A DNA stretch of 64,000 nucleotides, taken from positions 439,001 through 503,000 of the forward strand of contig JADLSH010000076.1 of assembly GCA_016169945.1 (NCBI GenBank), given 5' to 3'. This DNA comes from Trachythela sp. YZ-2020 (Eukaryota; Cnidaria; Anthozoa; Malacalcyonacea; Clavulariidae). Position 1 is the first letter of the stretch, and each line of letters opens with the position of its first letter. Positions 11,819-20,380 of this stretch are shown one piece after another. The notes beneath the pieces are model-generated. The model did not search any database. It worked only from the letters and a program-made list of their open reading frames with translations, and was not told where the DNA came from. A program made the position numbers and the translations under genes.

Positions 11819-11900
11819 TCTGCAGACATGCATGTTTCGCCTGAGAAAACTGCCTGATGATTCTTTTACAGATGAAACAGCCTGTTGCAGACAAGTTTTG
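11819..11900 (+). other. Chimeric junction: retrozyme end fused to PLE-A end
   Basis: 11818-11839 is the 3' part of the retrozyme hammerhead on the minus strand (CTGCAGACATGC...TTTCG). It runs directly into GAGAAAA and the plus-strand PLE-A hammerhead (CTGC, CTGATGA 11854-11860, stem II, GAAA 11874-11877, CAGCCTGTT, GCAG). The inner stem I of the PLE-A ribozyme is preserved but the outer ACTTGT strand is lost. The 3' flank continues to 11965 as PLE-A terminal sequence with the GAGCACTCT box, ending in (TA)n. Confidence 0.7.
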
Positions 11901-12011
11901 AGGTAAGCGAAAATCTATAATTTGCTCTAACTATATGTTGTCGAGCACTCTTTGTGTTTCGACATATATATATATATACATTAAGATCCAACTACTCAAC
12001 AAATTTTACTA

Positions 12012-12073
12012 GGCATCTTTATTACTATTTAGTTTCGTACCTCAAGATGTCACACTCGTCAGATAAATTAGCC
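12012..12073 (-). ncRNA. Hammerhead ribozyme, PLE-B class
   Basis: Reverse complement: GGC, TAA, TTTAT, CTGACGA, a 19-nt stem-II region (GTGTGACATCTTGAGGTAC), GAAA, CTAAATAG, TA, ATAAA, GAT, GCC. Stem I pairs TTTAT/ATAAA and GGC/GCC around an internal loop. Stem III is two base pairs (CT/AG), and cleavage would follow GTA. Stem II is weak (a GT/AC base plus wobbles), which is the doubtful point. It lies about 270 bp downstream of a PLE C-terminal coding fragment on the same strand, as expected for a PLE end. Confidence 0.55.
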
Positions 12074-12343
12074 TAATGACTAGCAGAAAAAAACTTTACA
12101 GTATTATACAATATTGCAAGTGGATGAAAGCTGAAAATTAATCCTATTTACAAAGCACGCAAAGCAATTAACATGTTAATTGACAAATTGACAGGAAGCG
12201 GAAATCTTATCTTATCTACACTAAACCTGACGCCAAGGTATAGACACAGCGCACTGTATATTTAAAATAGCGATAAAGTATTTAGTGGTTTTTAAATGTT
12301 CATTAAAAGGAATTTTTTTGCATGTCTGCATGAAGAGACTAAT

Positions 12344-12547
12344 TCATTGCGTTTGTTCAATGTTAGCTAATTCGGGTTTACATATGATGTAGTATTTTTC
12401 CCACAAGCAAAGATTGCATCTGTTAGAGGCGCAGTTGTAAGGTTTAGTTCGTTTCAAAATGTTCCATTTAATGCTGTAATGAACATTGCAAAATTTGTTG
12501 AGTAGTTGAATCTTAATATAATTATGCTCTGGATATCCATTGAGCAC
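12344..12547 (-). pseudogene. Penelope-like element B, GIY-YIG C-terminal fragment
   Basis: The frame reads SIKWNILKRTKPY, then NRCNLCLWEKYYIICKPE and ANIEQTQ, then a stop. This is the C-terminal part of the PLE endonuclease region (pattern W.I......Y......C.LC..EK..I). The sequence differs clearly from PLE-A and PLE-C at the same positions (CNLCLEEK and CNLSTEEK), so it is a separate family. Upstream it is truncated. A 30-bp piece of the same coding region lies inverted at 11977-12007, next to the hammerhead. Confidence 0.7.
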
Positions 12548-12599
12548 TCTGCCAAAAGTTTATATAATCAACGAAACCAAATTATATATATATATATAT

Positions 12600-13345
12600 A
12601 TACGTGTAGGTTTACGAAACGCAAAGAGTGCTCGACAACATATAGTTAGAGTAAATTATAGCTCCTGCCAGAACATGGAGTGTATGTGGGAGACAATGTT
12701 TGCGCATGCATGGCTTTGTTTGTGTTGTTTACACAAAATGTGTTACGATGACGATACCGTGAAATTATTTCAACTCTTTTGTTGAGTAAAATTTTTTTTC
12801 TTCTAAACATAAATTGCATCGTTTTGATCCTCCCGTGTACGAAATAGAATGCTTCAAAATTTTCCAATTAATACTGAAATCCTCATTGCTTTCTTTCAAT
12901 GTCCAAATATATTTCGAAAGTTCCGTGTCATTTGCATGCTTTTTATGCTGAAAAGATTTAGTGTGGTTGGCCAATCGCTCTTTGAATGTGGTTGCAGTCA
13001 TGCCAATGTAATTTTTGATCGTGTTTGTGTTGCTTACTGTGACTGTTGCTTTGTATACTATGGTCCCTAGTCATGCATTGTTTTTGAAGCAGGCAAATGG
13101 TGTTTTCTCTACAACTGCAATTGGTAGTGTCCCTATCCTGTGGCTTGTTATTCCTAGATATGTGTGCATTGTGTTTAGTGATTACTGACTTGACATTGTT
13201 CATGCAGCTGTAACTTACTTTAACTGTATTTCTGTTAAAAATTTTATGGAACTTGTGGTGCGGTGGAAAATGTTTGTCAATTAGACTAAGGAAATTACGT
13301 CCTATGTTTGTGCTAACACTCTTGCTAAATGGTGGGTTGAACTAA
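12600..13345 (-). pseudogene. Penelope-like element A, 3' half (minus copy)
   Basis: Minus frames read KVSY..MNNVKS, CSCRENTIC, then after a frameshift MTATTFKERLANH, ELSKYIWTLKES and CNLCLEEK. The 3' part is shortened: the usual hammerhead is absent, and the terminal GAGCACTCT box and TTTCGTAAACCTACACG end follow directly (12600-12660) beside a (TA)n tract. Frame breaks occur around TRDIVYKA. Confidence 0.75.
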
Positions 13346-13399
13346 ATGATATGCGTTGCTATATTTCCTCGTTTTATTGTTATGGTGTGTTCAGAGCTA

Positions 13400-14010
13400 A
13401 CTACGATTGGCTAAACACACTAAAATCTTTTTCTATTGGACATTGAAAGAAAGCAATAAGGGATTTCAGTATGAAATTAAAAATTAAAAACATTCTTTCG
13501 TACATGGGAGGATCAAAACGATGCAATTTATATGTTTAGAAGAAAAATTTTGTATTTTGAAAAATGATATTTTGCCTGCTTATTCCTTTATGCTAAAGAG
13601 CAGGTGTAACGAGAGCTAACTGATGATTAATAATCATTACAAACAAATCTTTTTCAGCATTGGACATTGAAAGAAAGCAATAAGGATTTCAGTATGAAAA
13701 ATCAAAATTAAAAACATTCTATTTCTGCACATGTGGAGGATCAAAACGATGCAATTTATGAAAAACAATAATTGTTTGCTCAACAAAAGAGCTGAAATAA
13801 CTTCTAGGTGTCTTCATCGTAATAAATTTCGCGTAAACAATGCAAACAAAGCCATGCATGCACACATTGTCTCCCACACACACCCCCACGTTCTGGCAGG
13901 AAGCATATAAGCGGTAATTTCTTTCACTATTTCTTTCGAAACTTGTCACTGCCTGATGATTCTTTTACAGATGAAATAGCCTGTTGCAGACAAGTTTTGA
14001 GGTAAGCGAA
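13400..14010 (+). pseudogene. Two partial plus copies of PLE-A 3' end
   Basis: 13400-13575 and 13650-14010 both restart from the ANHTKSF/WTLKESNKDF region. Each contains the FSINWQILKHS equivalent in broken frames and the GGSKRCNL region. The second continues through the 3' untranslated region (ACATTGTCTCCCACA) into an intact hammerhead. The two copies share a GAAAGAAAGCAATAAGG segment, so this is a duplicated or recombined 3' end. Together with 12600-13345 it makes another inverted PLE-A pair. Confidence 0.65.
13941..13995 (+). ncRNA. Hammerhead ribozyme, PLE-A class
   Basis: ACTTGT / CA / CTGC / CTGATGA / 13-nt stem-II region / GAAA / TAGCCTG / TT, cleavage, GCAG / ACAAGT. Outer stem I (ACTTGT with ACAAGT) and inner stem I (CTGC with GCAG) are complete. 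The first stem-III pair is T-G instead of C-G. Confidence 0.7.
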
Positions 14011-14027
14011 ATCTATAATGTGTTTTG

Positions 14028-14535
14028 TGTTGTTGAGCACTATGTGAGGTTAATTGGTGGCTATAAACTATAATGCAAAAAGCTCACTTCCCTTGTGGTC
14101 GTTTGAGCACTCTGGCCCCAAGACACTTCACACATGTCTGGATGCGCATGTGTCTGAGTATTGTACCACATGCGCTTGGTGAGGGCAAGAGTATGGTGTA
14201 TAAATATTAAGTCACTCACATCTAGACTGCGTTACAAGCTGCACTGATGAGCCGTTGAACGGCGAAACATGCATATCTGCAGATTTGACTATATATGCTC
14301 CTTCACTTGTGTTGTTGAGCACTCTGTGAGGTTAATTGGTGGCTATAAGCTATAATGCAAAAAGCTCACTTCCCTTGTGGTCGTTTGAGCACTCTGGCCC
14401 CAAGACACTTCACACATGTCTGGATGCACATGTGTCTGAGTATTGTACCACATGCGCTTGGTGAGGGCAAGATTATGGTGTATAAATACAAAGTCACTTG
14501 CATCTAGACTGCGTTACAAGCTGCAGATTTGACTA
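14028..14535 (+). repeat. Retrozyme-like tandem dimer
   Basis: Two direct copies of the ~281-bp unit (first from about 14028, second from about 14308). Each has two GAGCACTCT-type boxes and the TTGTACCACATGCGCTTGG segment. The first unit ends with a full hammerhead (14239-14282). In the second, CTGCA is joined directly to G (CTGCAG at 14521-14526), so the whole catalytic core is gone while both flanks remain. The array is bounded by (TA)n at its right end. Confidence 0.8.
14239..14282 (+). ncRNA. Hammerhead ribozyme, retrozyme class
   Basis: CTGCA, CTGATGA, GCCGTTGAACGGC (stem II of five pairs), GAAA, CATGCATA, TC, TGCAG. Cleavage would follow ATC (GTC in the other copies); ATC fits the NUH rule. 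Stem I is CTGCA/TGCAG. The G-to-A change removes the C-G pair closing stem III. Confidence 0.7.
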
Positions 14536-14561
14536 TATATATATGTATATTTTAAGCAGAA

Positions 14562-14680
14562 AATGTTTTCGAGTGATGTATTTCATAATTTACAGACCGC
14601 AGTAAGCAGAAAATTCTGCCTGCCACAGCTGGGTTTCGAACCTGCGACCTTCGAATTACTAGATCAATAATACAACATAA
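14562..14680 (-). repeat. tRNA-SINE-like remnant
   Basis: The minus strand carries GGTTCGAAACC, a perfect match to the RNA polymerase III B-box consensus, preceded by GGTCGCA and followed by a TTCTGC-containing tail that is repeated (AAGCAGAAAA at 14573 and 14604). No A box can be seen upstream, so only the 3' part of a tRNA-derived SINE appears to remain. Confidence 0.35.
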
Positions 14681-14877
14681 TATATATATTTAAAAAACTC
14701 ATTAATAATTCATGAGGAAAAGACAAAGGAAATCACTACCATATTAGTGGTTTTATATGCGATAAAAAAATCATGTTAATTTACATAAACTTTAGCATTG
14801 ACTTTCTTGTCTTAGACAATGTTTACTTTTAAAATAACTTCGCCAATGAACTCATAAGACGGGTCGTTTTTTAAGCC

Positions 14878-14977
14878 ATTTAAAACACTCGCAATTCGTG
14901 CTTTATCAGATATAAAACACTCGTGCTGTGCACTCCTGTTCTATATCTGATAAAGCACTCCTGCTCGTGTTTAAATA
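14878..14977. repeat. Short hairpin MITE
   Basis: TTTAAAACACTCG at the left and CGTGTTTAAA at the right. Inside, TGCTTTATCAGATATA pairs with TATATCTGATAAAGCA. The whole 100 bp folds on itself and lies beside a (TA)n tract. Confidence 0.55.
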
Positions 14978-15000
14978 GTACATATATATATATATATATT

Positions 15001-15062
15001 ATTATAATCTTAAAACAGTTTTTGTTGCTACTTTAAATTTCATGCAGTTATGCAATCATCAG
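15001..15062 (-). repeat. Inverted terminal repeat of PLE-C with a degraded hammerhead
   Basis: Reverse complement of 16400-16466. It keeps CTGATGA, TTGCATAACTGCAT, GAAA and AGTAGCAACAAAAACTG. The 5' strand of stem I is not GTTGC, and the first stem-III base is T. It is joined directly to the truncated RT of PLE-C. Together with the plus-strand end at 16.4 kb it gives the element inverted ends, a known arrangement for Penelope-like elements. Confidence 0.7.
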
Positions 15063-16353
15063 CATGCACGAAAGTCTTTACTATTTAATGCAAGTAAACC
15101 ATGGGTGAAAAGAAACAACAACTCAATGTTTGACGTTACCATAGGAAGCTACGACGGAGCAGAAATGTGTGAACTTGTTGGTTTATTTGCATTAAATACA
15201 CTCACTAAGAAATTTGGCAAAGAAAATATTGGTTTGTACCGTGATGATGGTTTGGCGCTAATAAAAGGCACTAGCGGTAGGTTGGCAGATAAAGCAAGAA
15301 AAGATCTCTGTGCCCTATTTTTCTTCAATTTGGTTTAAAGATCACGGCCGAAGTTAATCATCAAATTGTGAACTTTCTCGATATCACTTTAAACCTGCGA
15401 GACGAGAGTTACATACCATATAGGAAACCAAACAACGACCCATTATACATTGATAACCGCTCAAACCACCCCCATGTATTGCTAAACAACTACCGACATC
15501 GATTAACCGAAGAATTTCGTCCTTATCATCTAGTAAAGTAGCTTTCGACTCTGTGGCAGGTATCTATGAAACTGCTCTCCACCATAGTAATTACAACAGC
15601 AAGCTTGAATATTCTCCTGACAACCATCCGACCCAGAGCAACAAAAAACGAAAACGACAAAGGAACATAATCTGGTTTAACCCACCATTTAGTAAAAATG
15701 TTCGTTCAAACATTGCCCGGGACTTTCTACGACTAGTTGATAAGCATTTCCCGAAAACAGACCCGCTACATAAGATCTTTAACCGCAACACTATCAAAGT
15801 CTCGTACAGCTGCATGGAAAATGTAAAAAGTGCCATTTCTCGACACAACAAGCGCATTCTGACCAAAGCCCAGTCTCCCGAAAGCTCAAGTGAAAGCTGT
15901 AATTGTAGAGTCCCCAGCGAATGCCCACTCGATCGGAGATGTCAGACCAAGAGTATTGTTTACAAGGCTGAGATAAAAACTAAGGATAATAACGATACAA
16001 AAGAGTATATTGGGATGACGGTGAATACGTTAAAAGAGAGGTATGGGAACCACAAGAAATCGTTTAACGACCCGCGGTATGAGAATGAAACGGAACTTTC
16101 CAAGTATGTGTGGAAATTGAAGCGTATAATAGATAAAGACTATAAAATTAAATGGACTATCGTGACGCACGCTCCATCGTATTCCGCTGGTGGAAAATAT
16201 TGCAACCTTAGCACTGAAGAGAAACTTTGTCTACTAAAAGCTGAAAAGAACAAAACTTTAAACCGAAGATCGGAATTTTTGGCGAAATGCCGGCACACAA
16301 TAAAGTTCAGCGCTGCAAAATTCAAAACCGCACGCGCATCAGCGAACCGTTAA
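15063..16353 (+). pseudogene. Penelope-like element C: RT and GIY-YIG protein
   Basis: The element is 5' truncated within the RT palm. The frame at 15063-15338 has HARKSLLFN, MFDVTIGSYDGAEMCELVG and the catalytic box YRDDGLA. After a frameshift near 15310 it continues through NFLDITLNL and YRKPNNDPLY. A second continuous frame (15553-16353, 266 residues) has NIIWFNPPFSKNV, KVSYSCMENVKS, a Cys-rich linker (CNCR, CPLDRRC), the GIY-YIG core (IVYKA...EYIGMTVNTLKERYGNH) and CNLSTEEK, ending at TAA 16351-16353. RT plus C-terminal endonuclease is the canonical PLE layout. A hammerhead follows 38 bp downstream. It is inactive because of truncation and frameshifts. Confidence 0.85.
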
Positions 16354-16390
16354 ATGAGTAGCGTGTGCAAGCACGAAATTGAACTATTAA

Positions 16391-16451
16391 GAACAGTTGC
16401 CTGATGATTGCATAACTGCATGAAACTTAAAGTAGCAACAAAAACTGTTTT
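16391..16451 (+). ncRNA. Hammerhead ribozyme, PLE-C class
   Basis: AACAG and GTTGC, CTGATGA (16401-16407), TTGCATAACTGCAT (stem II: TGCA with TGCA, loop TAAC, one T-T mismatch at its base), GAAA (16422-16425), CTTAAAG (two-pair stem III), TA, cleavage after 16434, GCAAC, AAAAA, CTGTT. Inner stem I GTTGC/GCAAC and outer stem I AACAG/CTGTT pair fully. All core positions match the hammerhead consensus. Minimal two-pair stem III is typical of PLE ribozymes. Confidence 0.8.
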
Positions 16452-16520
16452 AAGATTATAATAAATATTGCTCTACAAATGATTTTGAGCACTCTTATCT
16501 ACTACAATCACAACACAGAT

Positions 16521-17117
16521 ATTGGGTGGGGCAAAAAGAAGTACGACTGTTTGATTTAGTATAACGTAAAAACTAAAAGAGCTATTAGATTTAAACAAGT
16601 TGCCTTGCATTCAGCGATGTCTAACGTGAATTTGCCATGTGAATTTGCATACAATATTGACCGAGATAGCTGCGTTTAAACTTGAGTAAACATTTTTGGA
16701 AGTGTCGAGAATTAGCTAAAAATGGCCTATTAAATAATTTGATAACCATTAGCATTTTACGCAAGTATTCGTTTCAAGGAAGTGAAGTTGAAGTTAGAAG
16801 GCCAAATGTTAGAATAAAAGAGCATATCTATTTGTAACAGAAACATTTGTAACTTCAACTTCACTTCATTTAAATAATACTTACGGTAAAATGGTAACGG
16901 TTATCAAATTAGTTTAATAGGCCGTTTTTAGCTAATTCTCGACACTTACAAAAGTGTTTAGTCAACTTTAAACACAGCTATCTCAGTCAATATTGCATGA
17001 AAATGCACATGGTTAGACATCGCTGAATGCAAATAATCTTGTTTAAGTGTAATAGCTCTTTTAGTTGTTAAGTTATACTAAATCAAACAGTTGTACTTTT
17101 TTTGCCCCACCCGGTAT
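16521..17117. mobile_element. Palindromic foldback MITE (~600 bp)
   Basis: Left end ATTGGGTGGGGCAAAAA and right end TTTTTGCCCCACCCGG are inverted, and homology extends through both arms to meet near 16795 (GAAGTTAGAAGGCC). Shared blocks include the TTTGATTTAGTATAAC and GTGTCGAGAATTAGCTAAAA strings and their reverse complements. It is non-coding. A half copy is at 10244-10590. It is adjacent to (TA)n on the right. Confidence 0.75.
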
Positions 17118-18480
17118 ATATACGTGTAGGTTTAGGTCTACGAAACGCAAAGAGTGCTCAACAACATATAGTTAGAGCAAATTATAGATTTTCGCTCAAA
17201 ACTTGTCTGCAAAAGGCTGTTTCACCTGTAAAAGAATCATCAGGCAGTTTACAAGTATCGAAAGAAATGACCACTTACATACTTCCTGCCGGAGCGTGGG
17301 GGTGTATGTGGGAGACAATGTGTGCATGCATGGCTTTGTTTGCGTTGTTTACGTGAAATTTATTTCGATGACGACACGGTGAAATTATTTCAGCTCTTTT
17401 GTTGAGTAAACAATTCTTGTTTTTTTTCTTTCAAAATACAAATTTCTTCTTCTAAACATAAATTGCATCCTTTTGATCCTCCCGTGTACGGAATAGAATG
17501 TTTTAAAATTTGCCAATTAATACTGAAATCCTTATTGCTTTCTTTCAATGTCCAAATATATTTCGAAAGTTCTGTGTCATTTGCATGCTTTTTATGCTGA
17601 AAAGATTTAGTGTGGTTGGCCAATCACTCTTTGAATGTGGTTGCAGTCATGCCAATGTAATTTTTGATCGTGTTTGTGTTGCTTACTGTGACTGTTGCTT
17701 TGTATACTATGTCCCTAGTCATGCATTGTTTTTGAAGCGGGCAAATGGTGTTTTCTCTACAACTGCAATTGGTAGTGTTCCTATCCTGTGTCTTGTTATT
17801 CCTAGATATGTGTGCATTGTGTTTAGTGATTACTGACTTGACATTGTTCATGCAGCTGTAACTTACTTTAACTGTATTTCTGTTAAAAATTTTATGGAGC
17901 TTGTGGTGCGGTGGAAAATGTTTGTCAATTAGACTAAGGAAATTACGTCCTATGTTTGTGCTAACACTCTTACTAAATGGTGGGTTGAACCAAATGATAT
18001 TGCGTTGCCTATTTCTGCGTTGTTGTTGCGGTGTGTGCTGAGTGTAGCTAAGTTCATGGGTAAAGCTGCTATGCCTAAGTGCGTTCTGATATATGGGTGC
18101 AGATTCCTGAAAAGTTTGCTCATCTGATGAAAGAAGTGCAATGCGCTTGTTAATTGATGCAGGTAGTTGCCTTGTGATGCTCGGTGGGTGATTAGAGTGC
18201 ATATTTATGTATAGTGGATCGTCATTGGGCTTCCTATAGGGCCTATGTTTTCCATTGTTAAGGTCTAAAAAGTTTACAATGCGTAAATTTGATTCGGCGG
18301 TAATTTTTAGGTCAAACTGCTCGAAAATTTTGTGGAGATCTTTTCTTGTTTTGTCTGCTAAACGTGCTGATTTACTTTTTATAATGGCCAAACCGTCATC
18401 TCTATATAGACCGATGCTTTCTTTGCCAAATTTCTTACTCAGGTGGTTTAAAATGAAAAGGCCTAACTCACAAATTTTTG
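17118..18480 (-). pseudogene. Penelope-like element A (minus copy of inverted pair)
   Basis: Reading right to left, it starts inside the RT after the NHLSKKFGKESIG region and passes YRDDGLAIIKS, the NFLD motif and RKPNDDPLYINMHSNH. It continues through [40 protein letters not shown] and IVYKATVTV, then NYIGMTATTFKE. After a frame break it reads ANHTKSFQHKK, KYIWTLKES and CNLCLEEE. The 255-residue part (18391-17624) is continuous. The 3' untranslated region holds a hammerhead at 17201-17256, then the GAGTGCTC box and the ACGTGTAGG end next to (TA)n. Compared with the plus copy it lacks the RT N-terminal half and a short TFD-like stretch after NFLD. Confidence 0.85.
17201..17256 (-). ncRNA. Hammerhead ribozyme, PLE-A class
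   Basis: ACTTGT / AAA / CTGC / CTGATGA / TTCTTTTACAGGT / GAAA / CAGCCTT / TT / GCAG / ACAAGT on the minus strand. Both stem-I helices are intact. The stem-III closing pair is C-T instead of C-G, which may weaken it. Confidence 0.65.
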
Positions 18481-18482
18481 AA

Positions 18483-18538
18483 ATGAATTGACATAGTTCT
18501 GAATCAATTTCATCTATATTTCATTGATTCAGAACTAA
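18483..18538. repeat. Inverted-repeat centre between head-to-head PLE-A copies
   Basis: AGTTCTGAATCAAT (from about 18495) and ATTGATTCAGAACT (to about 18536) form a perfect 14-bp inverted repeat around a 13-bp loop. It is exactly at the point where the minus PLE-A copy stops and the plus copy starts. Confidence 0.75.
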
Positions 18539-20240
18539 AAAACGAAAAAACGCGAAGCATTTATATCTTTAAAAGATCAAGAAGAAAATTTCGAAAACAA
18601 TCCAAAATGCCGATTAATTAATCCCGCTAAAAGCGAATCCGGAAAAATAAGCAAAGTTATTTTGAATTTAAATCAATGGAGAAATACAAAACAAGTTATT
18701 CAGTGGTTTGGCAATATAAAAGATAAGGACAGACACAGTTTTATTTCGTTTGACATTGTCGATTTCTGAAAAACTATTGGACCAAGCTTTATTTTGGGCT
18801 TCAAATTTGGCTACTATACCTGAAAACGATATTTCAATAATAAAACACGCTAGAAAATCTCTCCTTTTCAATACCGGAATTTCATGGATAAAAAAAGATA
18901 GCCATAGTTTGTTTGACGTTAGCATGGGCAGTTTCGACAGCGCGGAAATTTGTGAGTTAGTAGGCCTTTTCATTTTAAACCACCTGAGTAAGAAATTTGG
19001 CAAAGAAAGCATCGGTCTATATAGAGATGACGGTTTGGCCATTATAAAAAGTAAATCAGCACATTTAGCAGACAAAACAAGAAAATATCTCCACAAAATT
19101 TTCGAGCAGTTTGACCTAAAAATTACCGCCAAATCAAATTTACGCATTGTAAACTTTTTAGACGTAACTTTCGACCTTAACAATGGAAAACATAGGCCCT
19201 ATAGGAAGCCCAATGACGATCCACTATACATAAATATGCACTCTAATCACCCACCGAGCATCACGAGGCAACTACCTGCATCAATTAACAAGCGCATTGC
19301 ACTTCTTTCATCAGATGAGCAAACTTTTCAGGAATCTGCACCCATATATCAGAACGCACTTAGGCATAGCAGCTTTACCCATTAACTTAGCTACACTCGG
19401 CACACACCGCAACAACAACGCAGAAATAGGCAACGCAATATCATTTGGTTCAACCCACCATTTAGTAAGAGTGTTAGCACAAACATAGGACGTAATTTCC
19501 TTAGTCTAATTGACAAACATTTTCCACCGCACCACAAGCTCCATAAATTTTTTAACAGAAATACAGTTAAAGTAAGTTACAGCTGCATGAACAATGTCAA
19601 GTCAGTAATCACTAAACACAATGCACGCATATCTAGGAATAACAAGACACAGGATAGGAACACTACCAATTACAGTGGTAGAGAAAACACCATTTGCCCG
19701 CTTCAAAAACAATGCATGACTAGGGACATAGTATACAAAGCAACAGTCACAGTAAGCAACACAAACACGATCAAAAATTACATTGGCATGACTGCAACCA
19801 CATTCAAAGAGCGATTGGCTAACCACACTAAATCTTTTCAGCATAAAAAGCATGCAAATGACACAGAACTTTCGAAATATATTTGGACATTGAAAGAAAG
19901 CAATAAGGATTTCAGTATTAATTGGCAAATTTTAAAACATTCTATTCCGTACACGGGAGGATCAAAAGGATGCAATTTAGGTTTAGAAGAAGAAATTTGT
20001 ATTTTGAAAGAAAAAAAACAAGAATTGTTTACTCAACAAAAGAGCTGAAATAATTTCACCGTGTCGTCATCGAAATAAATTTCACGTAAACAACGCAAAC
20101 AAAGCCATGCATGCACACATTGTCTCCCACATACACCCCCACGCTCTGGCAGGAAGTATATAAGCGGTCATTCCTTTCGATACTTGTAAACTGCCTGATG
20201 ATTCTTTTACAGATGAAACAGCCTGTTGCAGACAAGTTTT
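18539..20240 (+). pseudogene. Penelope-like element A (longest plus copy)
   Basis: This is the best copy of PLE-A. RT begins around NPKCRLINPAKSE and KISKVILNLNQWRN. Motif A is SFDIVDF, followed by a small deletion that breaks the frame at about 18765. The next frame runs ISEKLLDQALFWA, HARKSLLFN, ICELVGLF and the YRDDGLA catalytic box, then NFLDVTFDLNNGK and RKPNDDP. A single TAA (19383-19385) interrupts it. The same frame resumes with NIIWFNPPFS, KVSYSCMNNVKS, a linker with one Cys replaced (NYSGRE for NCSCRE), NYIGMTATTFKERLANH, KYIWTLKES, and a stop at 20046. The 3' untranslated region carries the hammerhead. It is inactive as it stands but clearly an RT plus GIY-YIG retroelement. Confidence 0.88.
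20182..20237 (+). ncRNA. Hammerhead ribozyme, PLE-A class (reference copy)
   Basis: ACTTGT (20182-20187), AAA, CTGC, CTGATGA (20195-20201), TTCTTTTACAGAT, GAAA (20215-20218), CAGCCTG, TT, cleavage after 20227, GCAG, ACAAGT (20232-20237). Stem I has two helices, CTGC/GCAG and ACTTGT/ACAAGT, both perfect. Stem II is TCT/AGA with a T-T mismatch at its base. Stem III is CA/TG with a three-base loop. All conserved core bases are present and the cleavage triplet is GTT. It sits in the 3' untranslated region of PLE-A. Confidence 0.78.
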
Positions 20241-20252
20241 GAGGTAAGCGAA

Positions 20253-20256
20253 AAAC

Positions 20257-20352
<96 letters not shown>
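20253..20352. repeat. (TA)n microsatellite
   Basis: About 100 bp of nearly pure alternating T and A, separating the PLE-A end (GAGGTAAGCGAAAAA) from the satellite array. It is the longest of many (TA)n tracts bordering the mobile pieces in this region. Confidence 0.95.
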
Positions 20353-20355
<3 letters not shown>

Positions 20356-20380
20356 TGGTATGGTATAATAAGACTCCAAT

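Noticed and set aside
20056..20379. A 107-residue frame of repeated YI
   Set aside because: Translation of the (TA)n microsatellite.
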